Of a stretch of 64,000 nt of DNA, positions 1 to 13,102 are shown piece after piece. Position 1 is the stretch's first letter, and each line of letters begins with the position of its first letter. The stretch lies in assembly GCF_900111015.1 (NCBI RefSeq), contig NZ_FOFS01000005.1, forward strand, positions 1 to 64,000, read 5' to 3'. The notes below the pieces were generated by a model, which worked only from the letters and a program-made list of their open reading frames with translations, was not told the origin of the DNA and ran no database searches. The stretch comes from Solimonas aquatica. Lineage in GTDB: Bacteria; Pseudomonadota; Gammaproteobacteria; Nevskiales; Nevskiaceae. The translations under genes were made by a program, and so were the position numbers.

Positions 1-6
1 CAAAAG

Positions 7-39
7 AAAAACCCCGATGCATTTGGCATCGGGGTTTTT
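7..39 (-). terminator. Rho-independent terminator of the rRNA operon
   Basis: A 10-bp GC-rich stem (ACCCCGATGC and its complement) with a short loop is flanked by A and T runs on either side. It lies just downstream of the 5S gene on the minus strand, so it ends the rRNA transcript. The A/T runs make it symmetric and it could stop transcription from either side. Confidence 0.9.
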
Positions 40-48
40 GGTTTAAGA

Positions 49-163
49 CCCTGGCAGTGTCCTACTCTCACATGGCAGCTGCCACACTATCATCGGCGCT
101 GAGTCGTTTCACTTCCGTGTTCGGGATGGGAACGGGTGGTTCCAACTCGCTATGGCCGCCAGG
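49..163 (-). rRNA. rrf: 5S ribosomal RNA
   Basis: The minus strand reads CCTGGCGGCCATAGCGAG at its 5' end and ends in CTGCCAGG, the pairing termini of bacterial 5S rRNA. The length of about 115 nt is normal. It follows 23S by about 120 nt and is followed at once by the operon terminator. Ends are accurate to a few bases. Confidence 0.93.
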
Positions 164-214
164 GAAACTGGCCGAGAAACTGACTTGCGGTCAATTTCTC
201 GAATTCGGTTTTGG

Positions 215-227
215 TAGTTGAACACTG
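215..227 (-). other. Distal arm of the pre-23S processing stem
   Basis: Thirteen bases (TAGTTGAACACTG on the plus strand) are the exact reverse complement of 3256-3268 on the other side of 23S. In the transcript the two segments pair and bring the 23S ends together, as in the stem cut by RNase III. Confidence 0.7.
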
Positions 228-282
228 AAGCACATTTCTCAATGCCTTCAGTTCTTAACGGTAAAAATGCTTGAGCGTTATA

Positions 283-3148
<2,866 letters not shown>

Positions 3149-3255
3149 CAAACATTCTTTCGAACGTCGAAGCCTAGATCTCACTCGACAATCTTCGCCG
3201 TTAAGCACCTATGGCATTGAGTTCAACTAGCTTTACGCTAATCAACTAATGACAA

Positions 3256-3268
3256 CAGTGTTCAACTA
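3256..3268 (-). other. Proximal arm of the pre-23S processing stem
   Basis: This is the reverse complement of 215-227 and lies between tRNA-Ala and 23S. See the entry for the partner arm. Confidence 0.7.
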
Positions 3269-3279
3269 CTAAACCGTAT

Positions 3280-3291
3280 TGTTAAAGAACA
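3280..3291 (-). promoter_or_regulatory. boxA antitermination site before 23S
   Basis: The minus strand reads TGTTCTTTAACA, a near-perfect match to the gammaproteobacterial boxA bound by NusB/NusE. It sits in the 16S-23S spacer, upstream of the 23S gene, where a second boxA is usual in rRNA operons. Confidence 0.85.
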
Positions 3292-3346
3292 GATCTACTC
3301 ACGTAGATTCGGGAAAACATTCACAACAAATGCTTTCCGGAATCGG

Positions 3347-3422
3347 TGGTGGAGCCAGTCGGGATCGAACCGACGACCCTCTGCTTGCAAAGCAGATGCT
3401 CTCCCAGCTGAGCTATGGCCCC
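3347..3422 (-). tRNA. tRNA-Ala (anticodon TGC)
   Basis: A 76-nt cloverleaf starts GGGGCCATAGCTC and ends in GGCTCCACCA with the CCA encoded. The anticodon loop CTTTGCAAG gives TGC. The T-loop GGTTCGATCCC is present. It is the second tRNA of the 16S-23S spacer. Confidence 0.97.
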
Positions 3423-3452
3423 GGATACCCGATTTGTGTGTATTCGCTAGGT

Positions 3453-3529
<77 letters not shown>

Positions 3530-3603
3530 CCAGGTCAAACCGTGCGATTTCAAACCTGTTTCGGGCAGAACCGCACGTGCTTCCGCGGCTCTCGATACTT
3601 AGT

Positions 3604-3629
3604 GCAAGTGACTTGTGTTGGATGCTCCC
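3604..3629 (-). other. 3' arm of the pre-16S processing stem
   Basis: About 26 bases just after the 16S 3' end are complementary, with a few mismatches, to leader positions 5323-5347. The two segments would form the long stem cut by RNase III to release pre-16S. Confidence 0.7.
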
Positions 3630-3650
3630 AAGGCGCTTTGAAGCGTACTT

Positions 3651-5182
<1,532 letters not shown>

Positions 5183-5411
5183 AAGGTGTAAAGCTAGATC
5201 CAAATAACAGTCCCAGAACGTGGCTAAACGCTCCAGAACCATCGAAGAGTCATCTTCGATAAGCTCAATCAACTTTGGCTTACGTTGATACTCTCATGTT
5301 GCAATGGCTTCGCCATCACCATGGGAGCACCCACACAAATCACTTGCTTTGTTCTTAAAGATCAGGCCACTCAGCTTCGCGCTTTTCTTCAGCGCCGCCG
5401 TGCAGCGGGGA
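5183..5411 (-). promoter_or_regulatory. rRNA operon leader with boxA-like and box C-like elements
   Basis: This untranslated leader has no gene. At 5352-5364 the minus strand reads TGATCTTTAAGAA, a diverged boxA. It is followed by GTGTGGGTGCT, the box C-like motif of gammaproteobacterial rrn leaders. Positions 5323-5347 form the 5' arm of the pre-16S stem and pair with 3604-3629. The rest holds small hairpins, for example ATGGCTTCGCCAT near 5304-5316. Confidence 0.7.
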
Positions 5412-5416
5412 GGCGA

Positions 5417-5444
5417 ATAATAGGGAAATTTCGAAGTGCTGCAA
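5417..5444 (-). promoter_or_regulatory. rRNA operon promoter
   Basis: On the minus strand a -35 TTGCAG (5439-5444) is separated by 16 bp from a -10 TATTAT (5417-5422). A GC-rich discriminator, TCGCCTCCCCGC, follows. The 16-bp spacer and GC-rich discriminator are hallmarks of stringently controlled rRNA promoters. Transcription would start near 5409. The 5445-5500 stretch just upstream has A/T runs that could act as UP-element or Fis sites, but they lie rather far from the -35. Confidence 0.75.
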
Positions 5445-5611
5445 CAAGTCCCCAGGCCTTTTCATTTAACACCATGAAAAAAAAAGAGTTTTAATTTTTT
5501 GCCGGGTGAGGCCCTGCTGCGCTTCGCGCTAGAAATGATTAATTTCTAACCATTTTTTGGCTATTCGGCGACCAGGCTTTGCAAGCCGCAGCGACGCGGA
5601 CACGGCAACAG

Positions 5612-5644
5612 AAACAAAAATGGCGGCCTGCGACCGCCATTTTC
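5612..5644 (-). terminator. Rho-independent terminator of tyrS
   Basis: On the minus strand an ATGGCGG stem and its complement enclose a 7-nt loop and are followed by TTTTTGTTT. It lies 22 nt past the tyrS stop and separates tyrS from the rRNA promoter. Between it and the promoter (5445-5611) nothing coding is visible. Confidence 0.85.
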
Positions 5645-5665
5645 CCTTCCGTACCGGCCAAAAAT

Positions 5666-6877
5666 TCAGACAAGTAGCACGATGCCCACCCTGGCATAGC
5701 GGCGCGAGCCGACTTGCAGCAGATACTCACGCCCGGGCATCAGGCACAGATTGCGATCTTCGATCCGCTCCTGATCGATGCGCACCGCCCGCTGCTCCAC
5801 CATCCGGCCTCCCTCGGCATTGCTGGCCACCAGCCCCGCCTCCTTCAAGGCTCGCGCGATGGGCAGCCCGCCGCTTGCGCTGCTGAGCTGTATCAGCGGG
5901 ATATCCTCCGGCAACGCGCCTTGCGAGAACTGCGCCCTGAAGGCGGCGCTGGCCGCGGGGCCGGCCGCAGCCCCATGGAAACGGGCGACGATCTCCTCGC
6001 CAAGCTCGATCTTCACATCGCGCGGATTGCGCCCCGCAGCCACCGCCTCCCGCAGGGCGGCAATGTCCTTGAGCGGGCGGAATGACAGCAGCTCGAAATA
6101 ACGCCACATGAGGCTGTCGGAGACAGACATGATCTTGCCGAACATCTCGCCCGGCGCGTCATTGACTCCGATGTAGTTGCCCAGGCTCTTGGACATCTTC
6201 TGCACGCCATCGAGCCCCTCGAGGATGGGCACGGTCATGATGCACTGTGGCTTCTGCCCGTAGGCGCCCTGCAGGTGACGGCCGACCAGCAGGTTGAACT
6301 TCTGGTCCGTGCCCCCGAGCTCCACATCGGACTTCAGCGCTACCGAGTCGTACCCCTGCAGCAGCGGATAGAGGAATTCGTGCACCGCGATCGGCTGCCC
6401 ACCGGCATAGCGCTTGGCAAAGTCGTCCCGCTCCATGAGGCGGGCAACGGTATATTGGGCTGCGACGCGGATGATGCCCTCGGTGCCCAGCGAGTCCAGC
6501 CAGCGTGAATTGAACTCAACTCGCGTGCGCTCCGGATCGAGAATCTTGAAGACCTGCTCCTTGTAGCTCTGGGCGTTGGCTTCAACCTGTTCTCGCGTCA
6601 GCGGCTTGCGTGTTTCGTTTTTACCCGTGGGATCGCCGATCATGCCGGTGAAGTCGCCAATCAGGAAAACAACTTCGTGCCCGGCCTGCTGAAAGGCACG
6701 CATTTTGTTAAGCAATAGGGTATGGCCGAGGTGCAGGTCCTTGGCCGTCGGATCGAAGCCCGCCTTGATGCGCAAGGGCCGGCTTTCTCGTTCGGCCTGC
6801 AGGACGCGAGCGCGGAACTCTTCGGCGGGAAGGATTTCCTCCGTGCCGCGCTCGAACTCAGAAAAATCAATGCTCAT
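5666..6877 (-). CDS. tyrS: Tyrosyl-tRNA synthetase
   Basis: It charges tRNA-Tyr with tyrosine in the cytoplasm. The 403-residue product has the class I signatures HLGH (residues 49-52) and KMSKS (227-231), and the tyrosine-binding stretch [11 protein letters not shown] near 185-195. The last 60 residues look like the RNA-binding S4 domain. The length fits the longer (about 400 aa) bacterial TyrRS type. The frame extends 24 codons upstream, but MSIDFSEFE is the likely start because it matches the family N-terminus. It is transcribed towards the rRNA operon and ends in its own terminator. Confidence 0.95.
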   Translation of the reverse strand: MSIDFSEFERGTEEILPAEEFRARVLQAERESRPLRIKAGFDPTAKDLHLGHTLLLNKMRAFQQAGHEVVFLIGDFTGMIGDPTGKNETRKPLTREQVEANAQSYKEQVFKILDPERTRVEFNSRWLDSLGTEGIIRVAAQYTVARLMERDDFAKRYAGGQPIAVHEFLYPLLQGYDSVALKSDVELGGTDQKFNLLVGRHLQGAYGQKPQCIMTVPILEGLDGVQKMSKSLGNYIGVNDAPGEMFGKIMSVSDSLMWRYFELLSFRPLKDIAALREAVAAGRNPRDVKIELGEEIVARFHGAAAGPAASAAFRAQFSQGALPEDIPLIQLSSASGGLPIARALKEAGLVASNAEGGRMVEQRAVRIDQERIEDRNLCLMPGREYLLQVGSRRYARVGIVLLV

Positions 6878-7072
6878 GGAAGACTGGGGACCGCTGGGAT
6901 ATGTCAAAAGAAGCGAACAGCAGGCCGGACTGGCTTGCAATAAGGGCAAATCTGTGTTTCTTTACCGTCCCGGGACGCATCAAAAATAACCACAACGATA
7001 TTGCAGCACCAGATGCTGGCCCGCGCGTCGCTTTGCGACATGATCCGATATCGTTGACTAGGTTTATCAGTG

Positions 7073-8485
7073 ATGAAGCTTGATTATAGCCCAGCCGAGC
7101 TGGCACCCCGCCGCTCGGCCCGCAGGTCTGTCATTCTCGCCAGCGCCTGCGTCGCGGTGTTGTCGATCGTTGCGGTTCATGAGTCCATTGCCACGCGCAG
7201 CAGCACGCTGCAGGAGGCGGCCGGAACCGAAGTGGCTGCGGCCTTCAACTCCGGAACCGAGCAGGCTTTCGACCGCGCCCTGCAGTCCGCGGCGAGCGAC
7301 ACCCTGGCCGCGCCGTCCGCCTCCGAGTGGACCACGGTGGTTGTGCGCAAGGGGCAGACCCTGTCCGATATCTTCGACAAGGAAGATCTGGGCTCTTCGG
7401 ACGCGCTGGCGATCGTCGCGCTCGGTGGCGATGCCCGCAAGCTGCAGTCGCTGCGCACTGGCGACAAGCTCAGCTACCGCAAGACCGACGACGACAGCCT
7501 CGACGAGCTGCACTACGAGTTCGATGAGTCGCACACCCTGCAGGTGCGCCGCACCGACAATGGCTTTGAAGCGCTGACCATCGAAGCCGAAATCGAACAC
7601 CGCCAGGCCGCCACCAGCGGCGTGATCACCAGTTCGCTGTTTGCTGCCGCCCAGAAGGCCGGCCTCTCCAACCGTCTGGTCATGGAGCTGGCCGACATCT
7701 TCGGTTACGACATCGACTTTGCCTTGGACCTGCGCGACGGCGACCACTTCTCGGTGGTCTATGAGCAGCTCTACAAGAACGGCCAGATGCTGCGCGATGG
7801 CGATATCGCCGCCGCAGAATTCGTCACCCAGGGCCGCACCTATCGCGCGATGCGCTATGTGGACGGCAACGGCAACGCCACCTACTACACGCCGGACGGC
7901 GACTCGCTGCGCAAGGCCTTCATCCGCACGCCGGTGGACTTCGCCCGCATCAGCTCCGGCTTCAGCCTCGGCCGCCTGCATCCCATTCTCAACGTGATCC
8001 GTGCGCACAAGGGCGTGGACTATGCAGCCGCGACCGGCACCCCGGTGCACGCCACTGCCGACGGCAAGGTGGAATTTGCCGGCGTCAAGAATGGCTACGG
8101 CAATGTGATCATGCTGCAGCACGGCTCGCAGTACGAAACCGTGTACGGCCACCTCTCGCGCTTCCGTCCGGGCCTGCGCAGCGGCGCCAGCGTGCGCCAG
8201 GGTCAGATCATCGGCTATGTGGGCATGACCGGTCTGGCCACCGCCCCGCATCTGCACTATGAATTCCGCGTCAACGGCATGCACAAGAACCCGATGACGG
8301 TGGGACTGCCGCGCGCCAATCCGCTGCCGCGCAGCGTGGTGGCACAGTGGCGCAGCAGCAACGCCCAGGTGCTGGCCCAGCTGGAGTCGACCTCGGCTCA
8401 GGCGCGCGTCGCCAGTGCGGGTGGCAGCAGCGCCACGACTGCCGCTCCCGGCAATCCGCCACCGCCGGCCCTCGGCAGCAACTGA
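7073..8485 (+). CDS. M23 family murein endopeptidase, MepM-like
   Basis: Probable cell-wall D,D-endopeptidase acting in the periplasm. Residues about 18-37 form an N-terminal membrane anchor. A LysM/OapA-like region (about 88-165) with the motif VVRKGQTLSDIF binds glycan. The C-terminal M23 domain (about 300-405) keeps its zinc ligands: H312 and D316 in HKGVD, and H395 in HLHYEF. This makes it a likely active enzyme, unlike envC below. The start is ATG at 7073; a GTG three bases earlier is also in frame. It is divergent from tyrS and 17 nt upstream of anmK, a frequent gammaproteobacterial arrangement (tyrS, M23, anmK, erpA). Confidence 0.9.
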   Translation: MKLDYSPAELAPRRSARRSVILASACVAVLSIVAVHESIATRSSTLQEAAGTEVAAAFNSGTEQAFDRALQSAASDTLAAPSASEWTTVVVRKGQTLSDIFDKEDLGSSDALAIVALGGDARKLQSLRTGDKLSYRKTDDDSLDELHYEFDESHTLQVRRTDNGFEALTIEAEIEHRQAATSGVITSSLFAAAQKAGLSNRLVMELADIFGYDIDFALDLRDGDHFSVVYEQLYKNGQMLRDGDIAAAEFVTQGRTYRAMRYVDGNGNATYYTPDGDSLRKAFIRTPVDFARISSGFSLGRLHPILNVIRAHKGVDYAAATGTPVHATADGKVEFAGVKNGYGNVIMLQHGSQYETVYGHLSRFRPGLRSGASVRQGQIIGYVGMTGLATAPHLHYEFRVNGMHKNPMTVGLPRANPLPRSVVAQWRSSNAQVLAQLESTSAQARVASAGGSSATTAAPGNPPPPALGSN

Positions 8486-8502
8486 GCGCCGCGCGCCGCG
8501 GC

Positions 8503-9618
8503 GTGGGCAGCACGATCTGTCTGGGGCTGATCTCCGGCACCAGTCTGGATGCAATCGACGCCGCAGCCTGCCGCTTTGACGAGCAGGGCCGCTGGCAGGG
8601 GCTGCTCGCCACGCGCAGCCATCCCTATCCGCCCGGTTTGCGCGGCGAACTGCTGGATCTGCAGGCGCAGCCCGATCAGAAGCTCAGCCTGCGCGACTTC
8701 GCGCGCATGGATGCGCAGGTCGGCGATTGCTTCGCCGAAGCGGCGCAAGCCCTGCTGCAGCAGGCCGGACTCAGTTCCGCGCAGATCAGCGCCATCGGCT
8801 CGCACGGCCAGACCGTTTTTCACGACCCGCAGCAGATCGGCACCAGCCTGCAGCTGGGCGACCCCAATCGCATTGCGGCCCGCACAGGGATCGCCACGGT
8901 CGGCGATCTGCGCCGCGCCGACATGGCCCTCGGCGGTCAGGGCGCGCCGCTGGTGCCGGCGTTTCATCAGGCGGTGTTCGCCAGCGACCTGCCACGCGCC
9001 GTCGTCAACATCGGCGGCATCGCCAACATCACCGTGTTGCCAGCAAATCCGCAGCAGGCCGTATTCGGCTTCGATACCGGTCCCGGCAATGGCCTGATGG
9101 ATGAGTGGATCCAGCTGCACCGGCAGCGGACGTATGACGCCGACGGCGGCTGGGCCGCCTCCGGTGTCGCGCAGGACGCTTTGCTGCGGGCTTGGCTGGC
9201 CGAGCCTTATTTCGCGGCAGCGGCGCCCAAGAGCACCGGGCGCGATTACTTCAAGCTGGACTGGGCGCGACATCCCGCAGATCTGAGCGCCTATCGGCCG
9301 CAAGACGTGCAGGCCAGCCTGCTGGAACTCAGCGCGCGCAGCATAGCCGAGGCGCTGCTGCGCGCCGCGCCGCAAAGCGCGGAAGTGCTGATCTGCGGGG
9401 GCGGCGCTCGCAATGGCGAGCTGATGCGGCGCCTTGCGGAATTACTGGCGCCGCGCGCGGTGCGCAGCACCAGCGCTGCAGGGCTTGATCCGGATTGGGT
9501 GGAGGCCGCGGCCTTCGCTTGGCTGGCCTGGCGTCGCGTTCATGAAGTGGCGGGCAATCTGCCGGCCGTGACCGGCGCCAGCCGCAGCGCGGTACTGGGC
9601 GGTCTGTATCGCCCTTAA
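8503..9618 (+). CDS. anmK: Anhydro-N-acetylmuramic acid kinase
   Basis: It phosphorylates and opens 1,6-anhydroMurNAc to MurNAc-6-phosphate during cell-wall recycling. The product of 371 aa matches the family length. The N-terminal LGLISGTSLDAIDAA holds the ATP-binding GTS-D motif. SHGQTVFHDP (near residue 100), NIGGIANITVLP (near 170) and FDTGPGNGLMDEW (near 190) are family landmarks. The frame runs far upstream inside the M23 gene, so the start was placed at GTG 8503, next to the conserved N-terminus. Its stop lies 10 nt from that of convergent erpA. The recycling theme returns with ampD at 17 kb. Confidence 0.93.
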   Translation: MGSTICLGLISGTSLDAIDAAACRFDEQGRWQGLLATRSHPYPPGLRGELLDLQAQPDQKLSLRDFARMDAQVGDCFAEAAQALLQQAGLSSAQISAIGSHGQTVFHDPQQIGTSLQLGDPNRIAARTGIATVGDLRRADMALGGQGAPLVPAFHQAVFASDLPRAVVNIGGIANITVLPANPQQAVFGFDTGPGNGLMDEWIQLHRQRTYDADGGWAASGVAQDALLRAWLAEPYFAAAAPKSTGRDYFKLDWARHPADLSAYRPQDVQASLLELSARSIAEALLRAAPQSAEVLICGGGARNGELMRRLAELLAPRAVRSTSAAGLDPDWVEAAAFAWLAWRRVHEVAGNLPAVTGASRSAVLGGLYRP

Positions 9619-9628
9619 AGAGCGGGCT

Positions 9629-9985
9629 TCAGATCGAGAACGAGTTGCCGCAGCCGCAGGTGGTGGTCGCGTTGGGATTGCGAATCACGAACTGCGCGCC
9701 TTCGACGCTTTCCTTGTAGTCGATCTCCGCGCCCGTCAGGTACTGGATGCTCATCGGATCGACCAGCAGGGTGACGCCGTTCTTCACCACCAGGGTATCG
9801 CCGTCTTCGGTGTCCTTCTCGAACTTGAAGCCGTACTGAAAACCCGAGCAGCCGCCGCCGGTGACGAACACGCGCAGCATCTGCTCGCGATCATTTTCCT
9901 CGTCCAGCAGCTCCCGCACCTTGTTGGCCGCCGCCTCGCTGAAGAGCACCGGCACCTCGTCCTGCACCGCAACCGTTTCCGACAT
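9629..9985 (-). CDS. erpA: Iron-sulfur cluster insertion protein ErpA
   Basis: A-type carrier that delivers Fe-S clusters to target enzymes; in E. coli it is needed for isoprenoid synthesis. The 118-residue product has the three A-type cysteines: one in GGGCSGFQY and two in the C-terminal CGCG. The start at 9985 is preceded by AAGAGG eight bases upstream, better than the in-frame ATG eight codons earlier. Neighbouring bfr/bfd also concern iron handling, but they are not in one operon with it. Confidence 0.94.
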   Translation of the reverse strand: MSETVAVQDEVPVLFSEAAANKVRELLDEENDREQMLRVFVTGGGCSGFQYGFKFEKDTEDGDTLVVKNGVTLLVDPMSIQYLTGAEIDYKESVEGAQFVIRNPNATTTCGCGNSFSI

Positions 9986-10055
9986 ATTGGCCTCTTGAAC
10001 CACTTGCAATCGGCGTCCACACGCGACGCCTGCTGGTGTTCGAACTGTACGCCTT

Positions 10056-11099
10056 TTATGGCGCCAGTGGCGGCGCTTGCAAGCCCAGGCGCTCGTCCAG
10101 CCCGAACATCAGATTGAAGTTCTGGACCGCCTGTCCCGAAGCGCCCTTGACCAGGTTGTCGATCACCGACAACACCACGACCGTCTGCCGGTCCGGCGCC
10201 AGGTGCACAGCGATACGGCAGGTGTTACCGCCACGCACGCCGCGCGTCTCCGGATGATCGCCGGCTGGCGCCACGTCCACGAAGGGCTCGCCGACGAAGG
10301 CCTGCTCGTAAAGCCGCTGCAGATTGTCGACCGGCCGCGTCAAACGTGCATAAAGCGTGGCGTGGATGCCGCGGAACTGCGGCAGCAGATGCGGGACAAA
10401 GGTCACCGCCACCGGCGCGCCGGCGATATCCGCCACGCCCTGCAGGATCTCGGGGCCATGGCGATGGCCGGGCACCGCATAAGCCTTGAAGGAATCAGCG
10501 ACCTCGCCGTAGAGCGAGCCGATCTTGGCCTCGCGACCGGCGCCGCTCACGCCCGACTTGCAGTCGGCGACGATGTGCCCCGTATCGACCGCACCCGCCT
10601 TGAGCAGCGGCAGCAGACCCAGCTGCACCGCCGTGGGGTAACAGCCGGGATTGGCGACGATGCGCGCCCGGGCAATCGCCTCGCGATGCACTTCCGGCAG
10701 GCCATAGACCGCCTCGGCCAGCAGCTCGCGTGCGCTGTGCTCCAGCTTGTACCAGCTCTGGAAGACCGCCGGATCGCGCAGGCGAAAATCGGCGGAGAGG
10801 TCGATCACCTTCACGCCGCGCGCCACCAGCGCTGGCGCCATCTGCATGGCGGTGCCGTGCGGCGTGGCGAAAAACACCGCGTCGCAAGCGGCCAGCGCCT
10901 CGGGGTCCGGCGCGCTGAAGCTCAGCTCGCAGTGCCCGCGCAGATGCGGGAACATGGCGTCGGCACGCTGTCCGGCTTCCTTGCGCGAGGTCAGCAGGGT
11001 CACGCGCGCCTGCGGATGCTGCGCGAACAGGCGCAGCAATTCCGCGCCGGTATAGCCCGTGCCGCCCACAATGCCGACCTTGATCATGTCCTTGCTCAT
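10056..11099 (-). CDS. argC: N-acetyl-gamma-glutamyl-phosphate reductase
   Basis: Third step of arginine synthesis: NADPH-dependent reduction of N-acetylglutamyl phosphate to the semialdehyde. The N-terminal [18 protein letters not shown] is the dinucleotide-binding motif. The catalytic cysteine lies in [11 protein letters not shown] (near residue 157). PGHRHGPEI and the C-terminal [11 protein letters not shown] are also family features. Of two possible starts (11099 and 11087, MIKVGIVGG), the second matches most homologues, but AAGGA stands close to it; the longer one is reported. The other arg genes are not in the window. Confidence 0.95.
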   Translation of the reverse strand: MSKDMIKVGIVGGTGYTGAELLRLFAQHPQARVTLLTSRKEAGQRADAMFPHLRGHCELSFSAPDPEALAACDAVFFATPHGTAMQMAPALVARGVKVIDLSADFRLRDPAVFQSWYKLEHSARELLAEAVYGLPEVHREAIARARIVANPGCYPTAVQLGLLPLLKAGAVDTGHIVADCKSGVSGAGREAKIGSLYGEVADSFKAYAVPGHRHGPEILQGVADIAGAPVAVTFVPHLLPQFRGIHATLYARLTRPVDNLQRLYEQAFVGEPFVDVAPAGDHPETRGVRGGNTCRIAVHLAPDRQTVVVLSVIDNLVKGASGQAVQNFNLMFGLDERLGLQAPPLAP

Positions 11100-11131
11100 T
11101 CAACGCCAGGGGCGGCGATAATAGGTCCCGT

Positions 11132-11153
11132 GGCCGCAAACGCAAGTGCGGCC
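11132..11153 (+). promoter_or_regulatory. Hairpin followed by a T run in the hemJ leader
   Basis: GGCCGCA and TGCGGCC form a perfect 7-bp stem with an 8-nt loop, followed by TTTTCTTT. A possible -10, GATAAT (11117-11122), lies just upstream. A transcript starting near 11129 would begin with this hairpin 30 nt before the hemJ start codon. It could be an attenuator or a 5' stabilising hairpin. No good -35 was found. Confidence 0.4.
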
Positions 11154-11183
11154 TTTTCTTTCAGCCCTCAGGCAAACCACACC

Positions 11184-11603
11184 ATGCTCTGGACCAAGGC
11201 CGCCCACCTGTTTTTCCTGATCGCCTGGTTCGCCGGGCTGTTCTACCTGCCGCGGCTCTACGTGTATCACTGCGAGGTCCAGGACAAGGCCGGCCATGCG
11301 CGCTTCTGCACCATGGAGCGGCGGCTGTACCTGATGACCACGCTGGGCATGATCGGCACCTGGGTGTTCGGCGTCTGGACGCTGTGGCTGGGGCCGCAGA
11401 TCTGGCTGCACGCCGGCTGGCTGCACGCCAAGCTGACGCTGGTGGTGCTGCTCTCGGCCTATCACGGCTGGCTCAAGACCCGCCTGCGGGCATTCGCGCA
11501 GGGGCGCAATGACAAGAGCGCGAAGTTCTACCGTGCCATGAACGAGGTGCCGACGCTGCTGCTCGCCGCCATCGTGATTCTGGTGGTGCTCAAGCCCTTC
11601 TGA
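11184..11603 (+). CDS. hemJ: HemJ-type protoporphyrinogen IX oxidase
   Basis: Membrane enzyme that oxidises protoporphyrinogen IX to protoporphyrin IX in haem synthesis, the oxygen-dependent non-HemY type found in many proteobacteria. The 139-residue product has four hydrophobic segments. It starts MLWTKAAHLFFLIAWFAGLF, whose histidine is conserved in the family, and contains RLYVYH and KLTLVVLLSAYHGW. The frame runs on for 1.1 kb upstream antisense to argC, but family length and N-terminus place the start at ATG 11184. It is divergent from argC and convergent with bfr 11 nt away. Confidence 0.93.
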   Translation: MLWTKAAHLFFLIAWFAGLFYLPRLYVYHCEVQDKAGHARFCTMERRLYLMTTLGMIGTWVFGVWTLWLGPQIWLHAGWLHAKLTLVVLLSAYHGWLKTRLRAFAQGRNDKSAKFYRAMNEVPTLLLAAIVILVVLKPF

Positions 11604-11614
11604 AGCACGCCGCC

Positions 11615-12094
11615 TCAGGAGCCGATTTCGCCCGCACCGGACTGCATGAAGTTTGGCAGCCCCATCTTCTCGATCAGGCCCAGCTGGGTCTCGATCCAGT
11701 CGATGTGCTCTTCCTCGCTCTTCTGGATCGACACCAGCAGCTCGCGCGTCACGTAGTCGCCGACCTTCTCGCAGTACGCGATGGCGTCCTTGTACAGCGG
11801 ATGCGCCTCGCGCTCACGCTTGAGATCGCACTCCAGCACTTCCTTGACGTCCTCACCGATGTAGAGCTTGCCCAGATCCTGGAGATTGGGCAGCCCTTCG
11901 AGAAACAGAATGCGCGCGATCAGCCGATCAGCGTGCTTCATCTCGTCGATGGATTCTTCGTACTCGTGCTTCTCCAGGCGCTTCAGGCCCCAGTTGCCGA
12001 GCATGCGCGCATGCAGGAAATACTGGTTGATGGAGCTCAGCTCGTTCTTGAGGGCGAGATTGAGGAATTCGATGACCTTGGGGTCGCCTTGCAT
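11615..12094 (-). CDS. bfr: Bacterioferritin
   Basis: Haem-containing 24-meric iron store in the cytoplasm. The 159-residue product has the ferroxidase residues of the family: E18 in [13 protein letters not shown]51/H54 in [10 protein letters not shown], and E/H in [10 protein letters not shown] near 127-130. It starts [19 protein letters not shown] with GGAG seven bases upstream, although the frame stays open 63 codons further. The haem-ligating methionine (M52) is in EMKHAD. bfd lies 61 bp upstream on the same strand, so the storage protein and its release partner are probably co-expressed. Confidence 0.95.
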   Translation of the reverse strand: MQGDPKVIEFLNLALKNELSSINQYFLHARMLGNWGLKRLEKHEYEESIDEMKHADRLIARILFLEGLPNLQDLGKLYIGEDVKEVLECDLKREREAHPLYKDAIAYCEKVGDYVTRELLVSIQKSEEEHIDWIETQLGLIEKMGLPNFMQSGAGEIGS

Positions 12095-12155
12095 GGCACG
12101 CTCCGTAGTGCTGGGCCGGATGGCCGCAGTATACGGAAAGCCTGCGCCTGCGCTC

Positions 12156-12380
12156 TCAGCCGGCGCCGGCGGCCAGCGGCGACACTTCAGCGCTCGGCGC
12201 GGCGGCCGGCAGCGTGGCCAGCGTCTCGTCCAGCAGCTGGCGCGCATGCGGCACGCACTTGCCGCAGCAACTGCCCAGACCATAGAGCCGATTGAGCTCG
12301 CGCAGGCTCACCACGCCATCCTCGCGAACCGCGCGACGGATCTGACGATCGGAAACAGCCTTGCAGACGCAGATGATCAT
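12156..12380 (-). CDS. bfd: Bacterioferritin-associated ferredoxin
   Basis: Small [2Fe-2S] protein that passes electrons to bacterioferritin to release stored iron. The 74-residue product has C4, C6, C39 and C42 in the CXC-X32-CXXC pattern of the Fer2_BFD family. After residue 55 it has an Ala/Pro-rich tail beyond the usual domain. A Fur-box-like sequence and a -35-like TTGACA lie 21-36 nt upstream of the start, so iron-dependent control is likely. No Shine-Dalgarno sequence is visible. Confidence 0.92.
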   Translation of the reverse strand: MIICVCKAVSDRQIRRAVREDGVVSLRELNRLYGLGSCCGKCVPHARQLLDETLATLPAAAPSAEVSPLAAGAG

Positions 12381-12400
12381 GGCCGCATGATGGCTGCAAA

Positions 12401-12416
12401 TGAGAATTCATGTCAA
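12401..12416 (-). promoter_or_regulatory. Candidate Fur box and -35 of bfd
   Basis: The plus strand TGAGAATTCATGTCA matches the 7-1-7 Fur consensus (TGATAAT-N-ATTATCA) at 10 of 14 positions. The overlapping TTGACA on the minus strand could be a -35 whose -10 would fall just before the bfd start codon. The match is partial, so this is a candidate only. Confidence 0.4.
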
Positions 12417-12455
12417 CTGCAGGCCAATCTCGTTCTCGCTGAGCGGCCGTGAATC

Positions 12456-12989
12456 TCAGCCCGACGGCGCAGAAGGAGAAATCAGCGGCAGCGGCGGATC
12501 GAAGACCGGCAGGGTGGTGGCGCCCAGCAGCGGCGCCAGCTCCTGCAAGGCGTGCCGGTAGACCTCGCGCTTGAATTCGACCACCTCGTCGAGCGGCAGC
12601 CAGTAATCCACCCAGCGCCAGCCGTCGAATTCAGGCCGTTCGCTGGTATTGAGGCGCACCGCAGCATCATGGGTTTTCAGGCGCAGCGCGAACCATTTCT
12701 GCTTCTGGCCGACGCAGAGCCGGCCCCGCGAACGGCGCAGATAGCGCCGCGGCAGGCGGTAGCGCAGCCAGCCGCGCGTGACGCCGAGAATCTGCACATC
12801 TTCGGGCCCCAGACCCAGTTCCTCGCCCAGCTCGCGGAACAGCGCTTCCTCGGGCCGCTCGCCGCGCTGGATGCCGCCCTGCGGAAACTGCCAGGCGTCC
12901 TGACCGATGCGTTTGGCCCACAACAGCTGCCCCTCGGCATTGCGGATCACAATGCCAACATTGGGACGAAAGCCGTCTGCATCAATCAC
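12456..12989 (-). CDS. rppH: RNA 5'-pyrophosphohydrolase
   Basis: It removes pyrophosphate from the 5' end of triphosphorylated mRNA and so starts RNase E-dependent decay. The 177-residue product starts [15 protein letters not shown], like RppH proteins. It has the Nudix box from [20 protein letters not shown] onward (near residues 38-60), with the glutamates in place. WFALRL and [10 protein letters not shown] are further RppH landmarks. The last 25 residues are a proline-rich extension. It is divergent from the HAD gene at 13.1 kb. Confidence 0.95.
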   Translation of the reverse strand: MIDADGFRPNVGIVIRNAEGQLLWAKRIGQDAWQFPQGGIQRGERPEEALFRELGEELGLGPEDVQILGVTRGWLRYRLPRRYLRRSRGRLCVGQKQKWFALRLKTHDAAVRLNTSERPEFDGWRWVDYWLPLDEVVEFKREVYRHALQELAPLLGATTLPVFDPPLPLISPSAPSG

Positions 12990-13102
12990 TTAAGCACCAG
13001 TCTGAGAGCAGAGCCGAAATCATTGTTCCACAGCCACGACGGCGCCGGCAAACCCGCCTGCGCTATGCTGCGCGACCTTTTTGAGCGGCGAGAGAAAGCA
13101 CC

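Noticed and set aside
7083-7088. TATAAT on the minus strand upstream of tyrS
   Set aside because: It is a perfect -10 hexamer, but no -35 or extended -10 was found at the proper distance, and it lies inside the M23 gene about 200 bp from tyrS. Kept out of the feature list.
7067-8554. 495-codon open frame antisense to the M23 peptidase gene
   Set aside because: It is a third-position GC shadow; its translation is rich in His/Ala/Gly/Val without motifs, whereas the plus-strand frame has zinc ligands and a membrane anchor.
12187-12411. 74-codon frame overlapping bfd in another phase
   Set aside because: It lacks the cysteine pattern and family sequence that identify the bfd frame.
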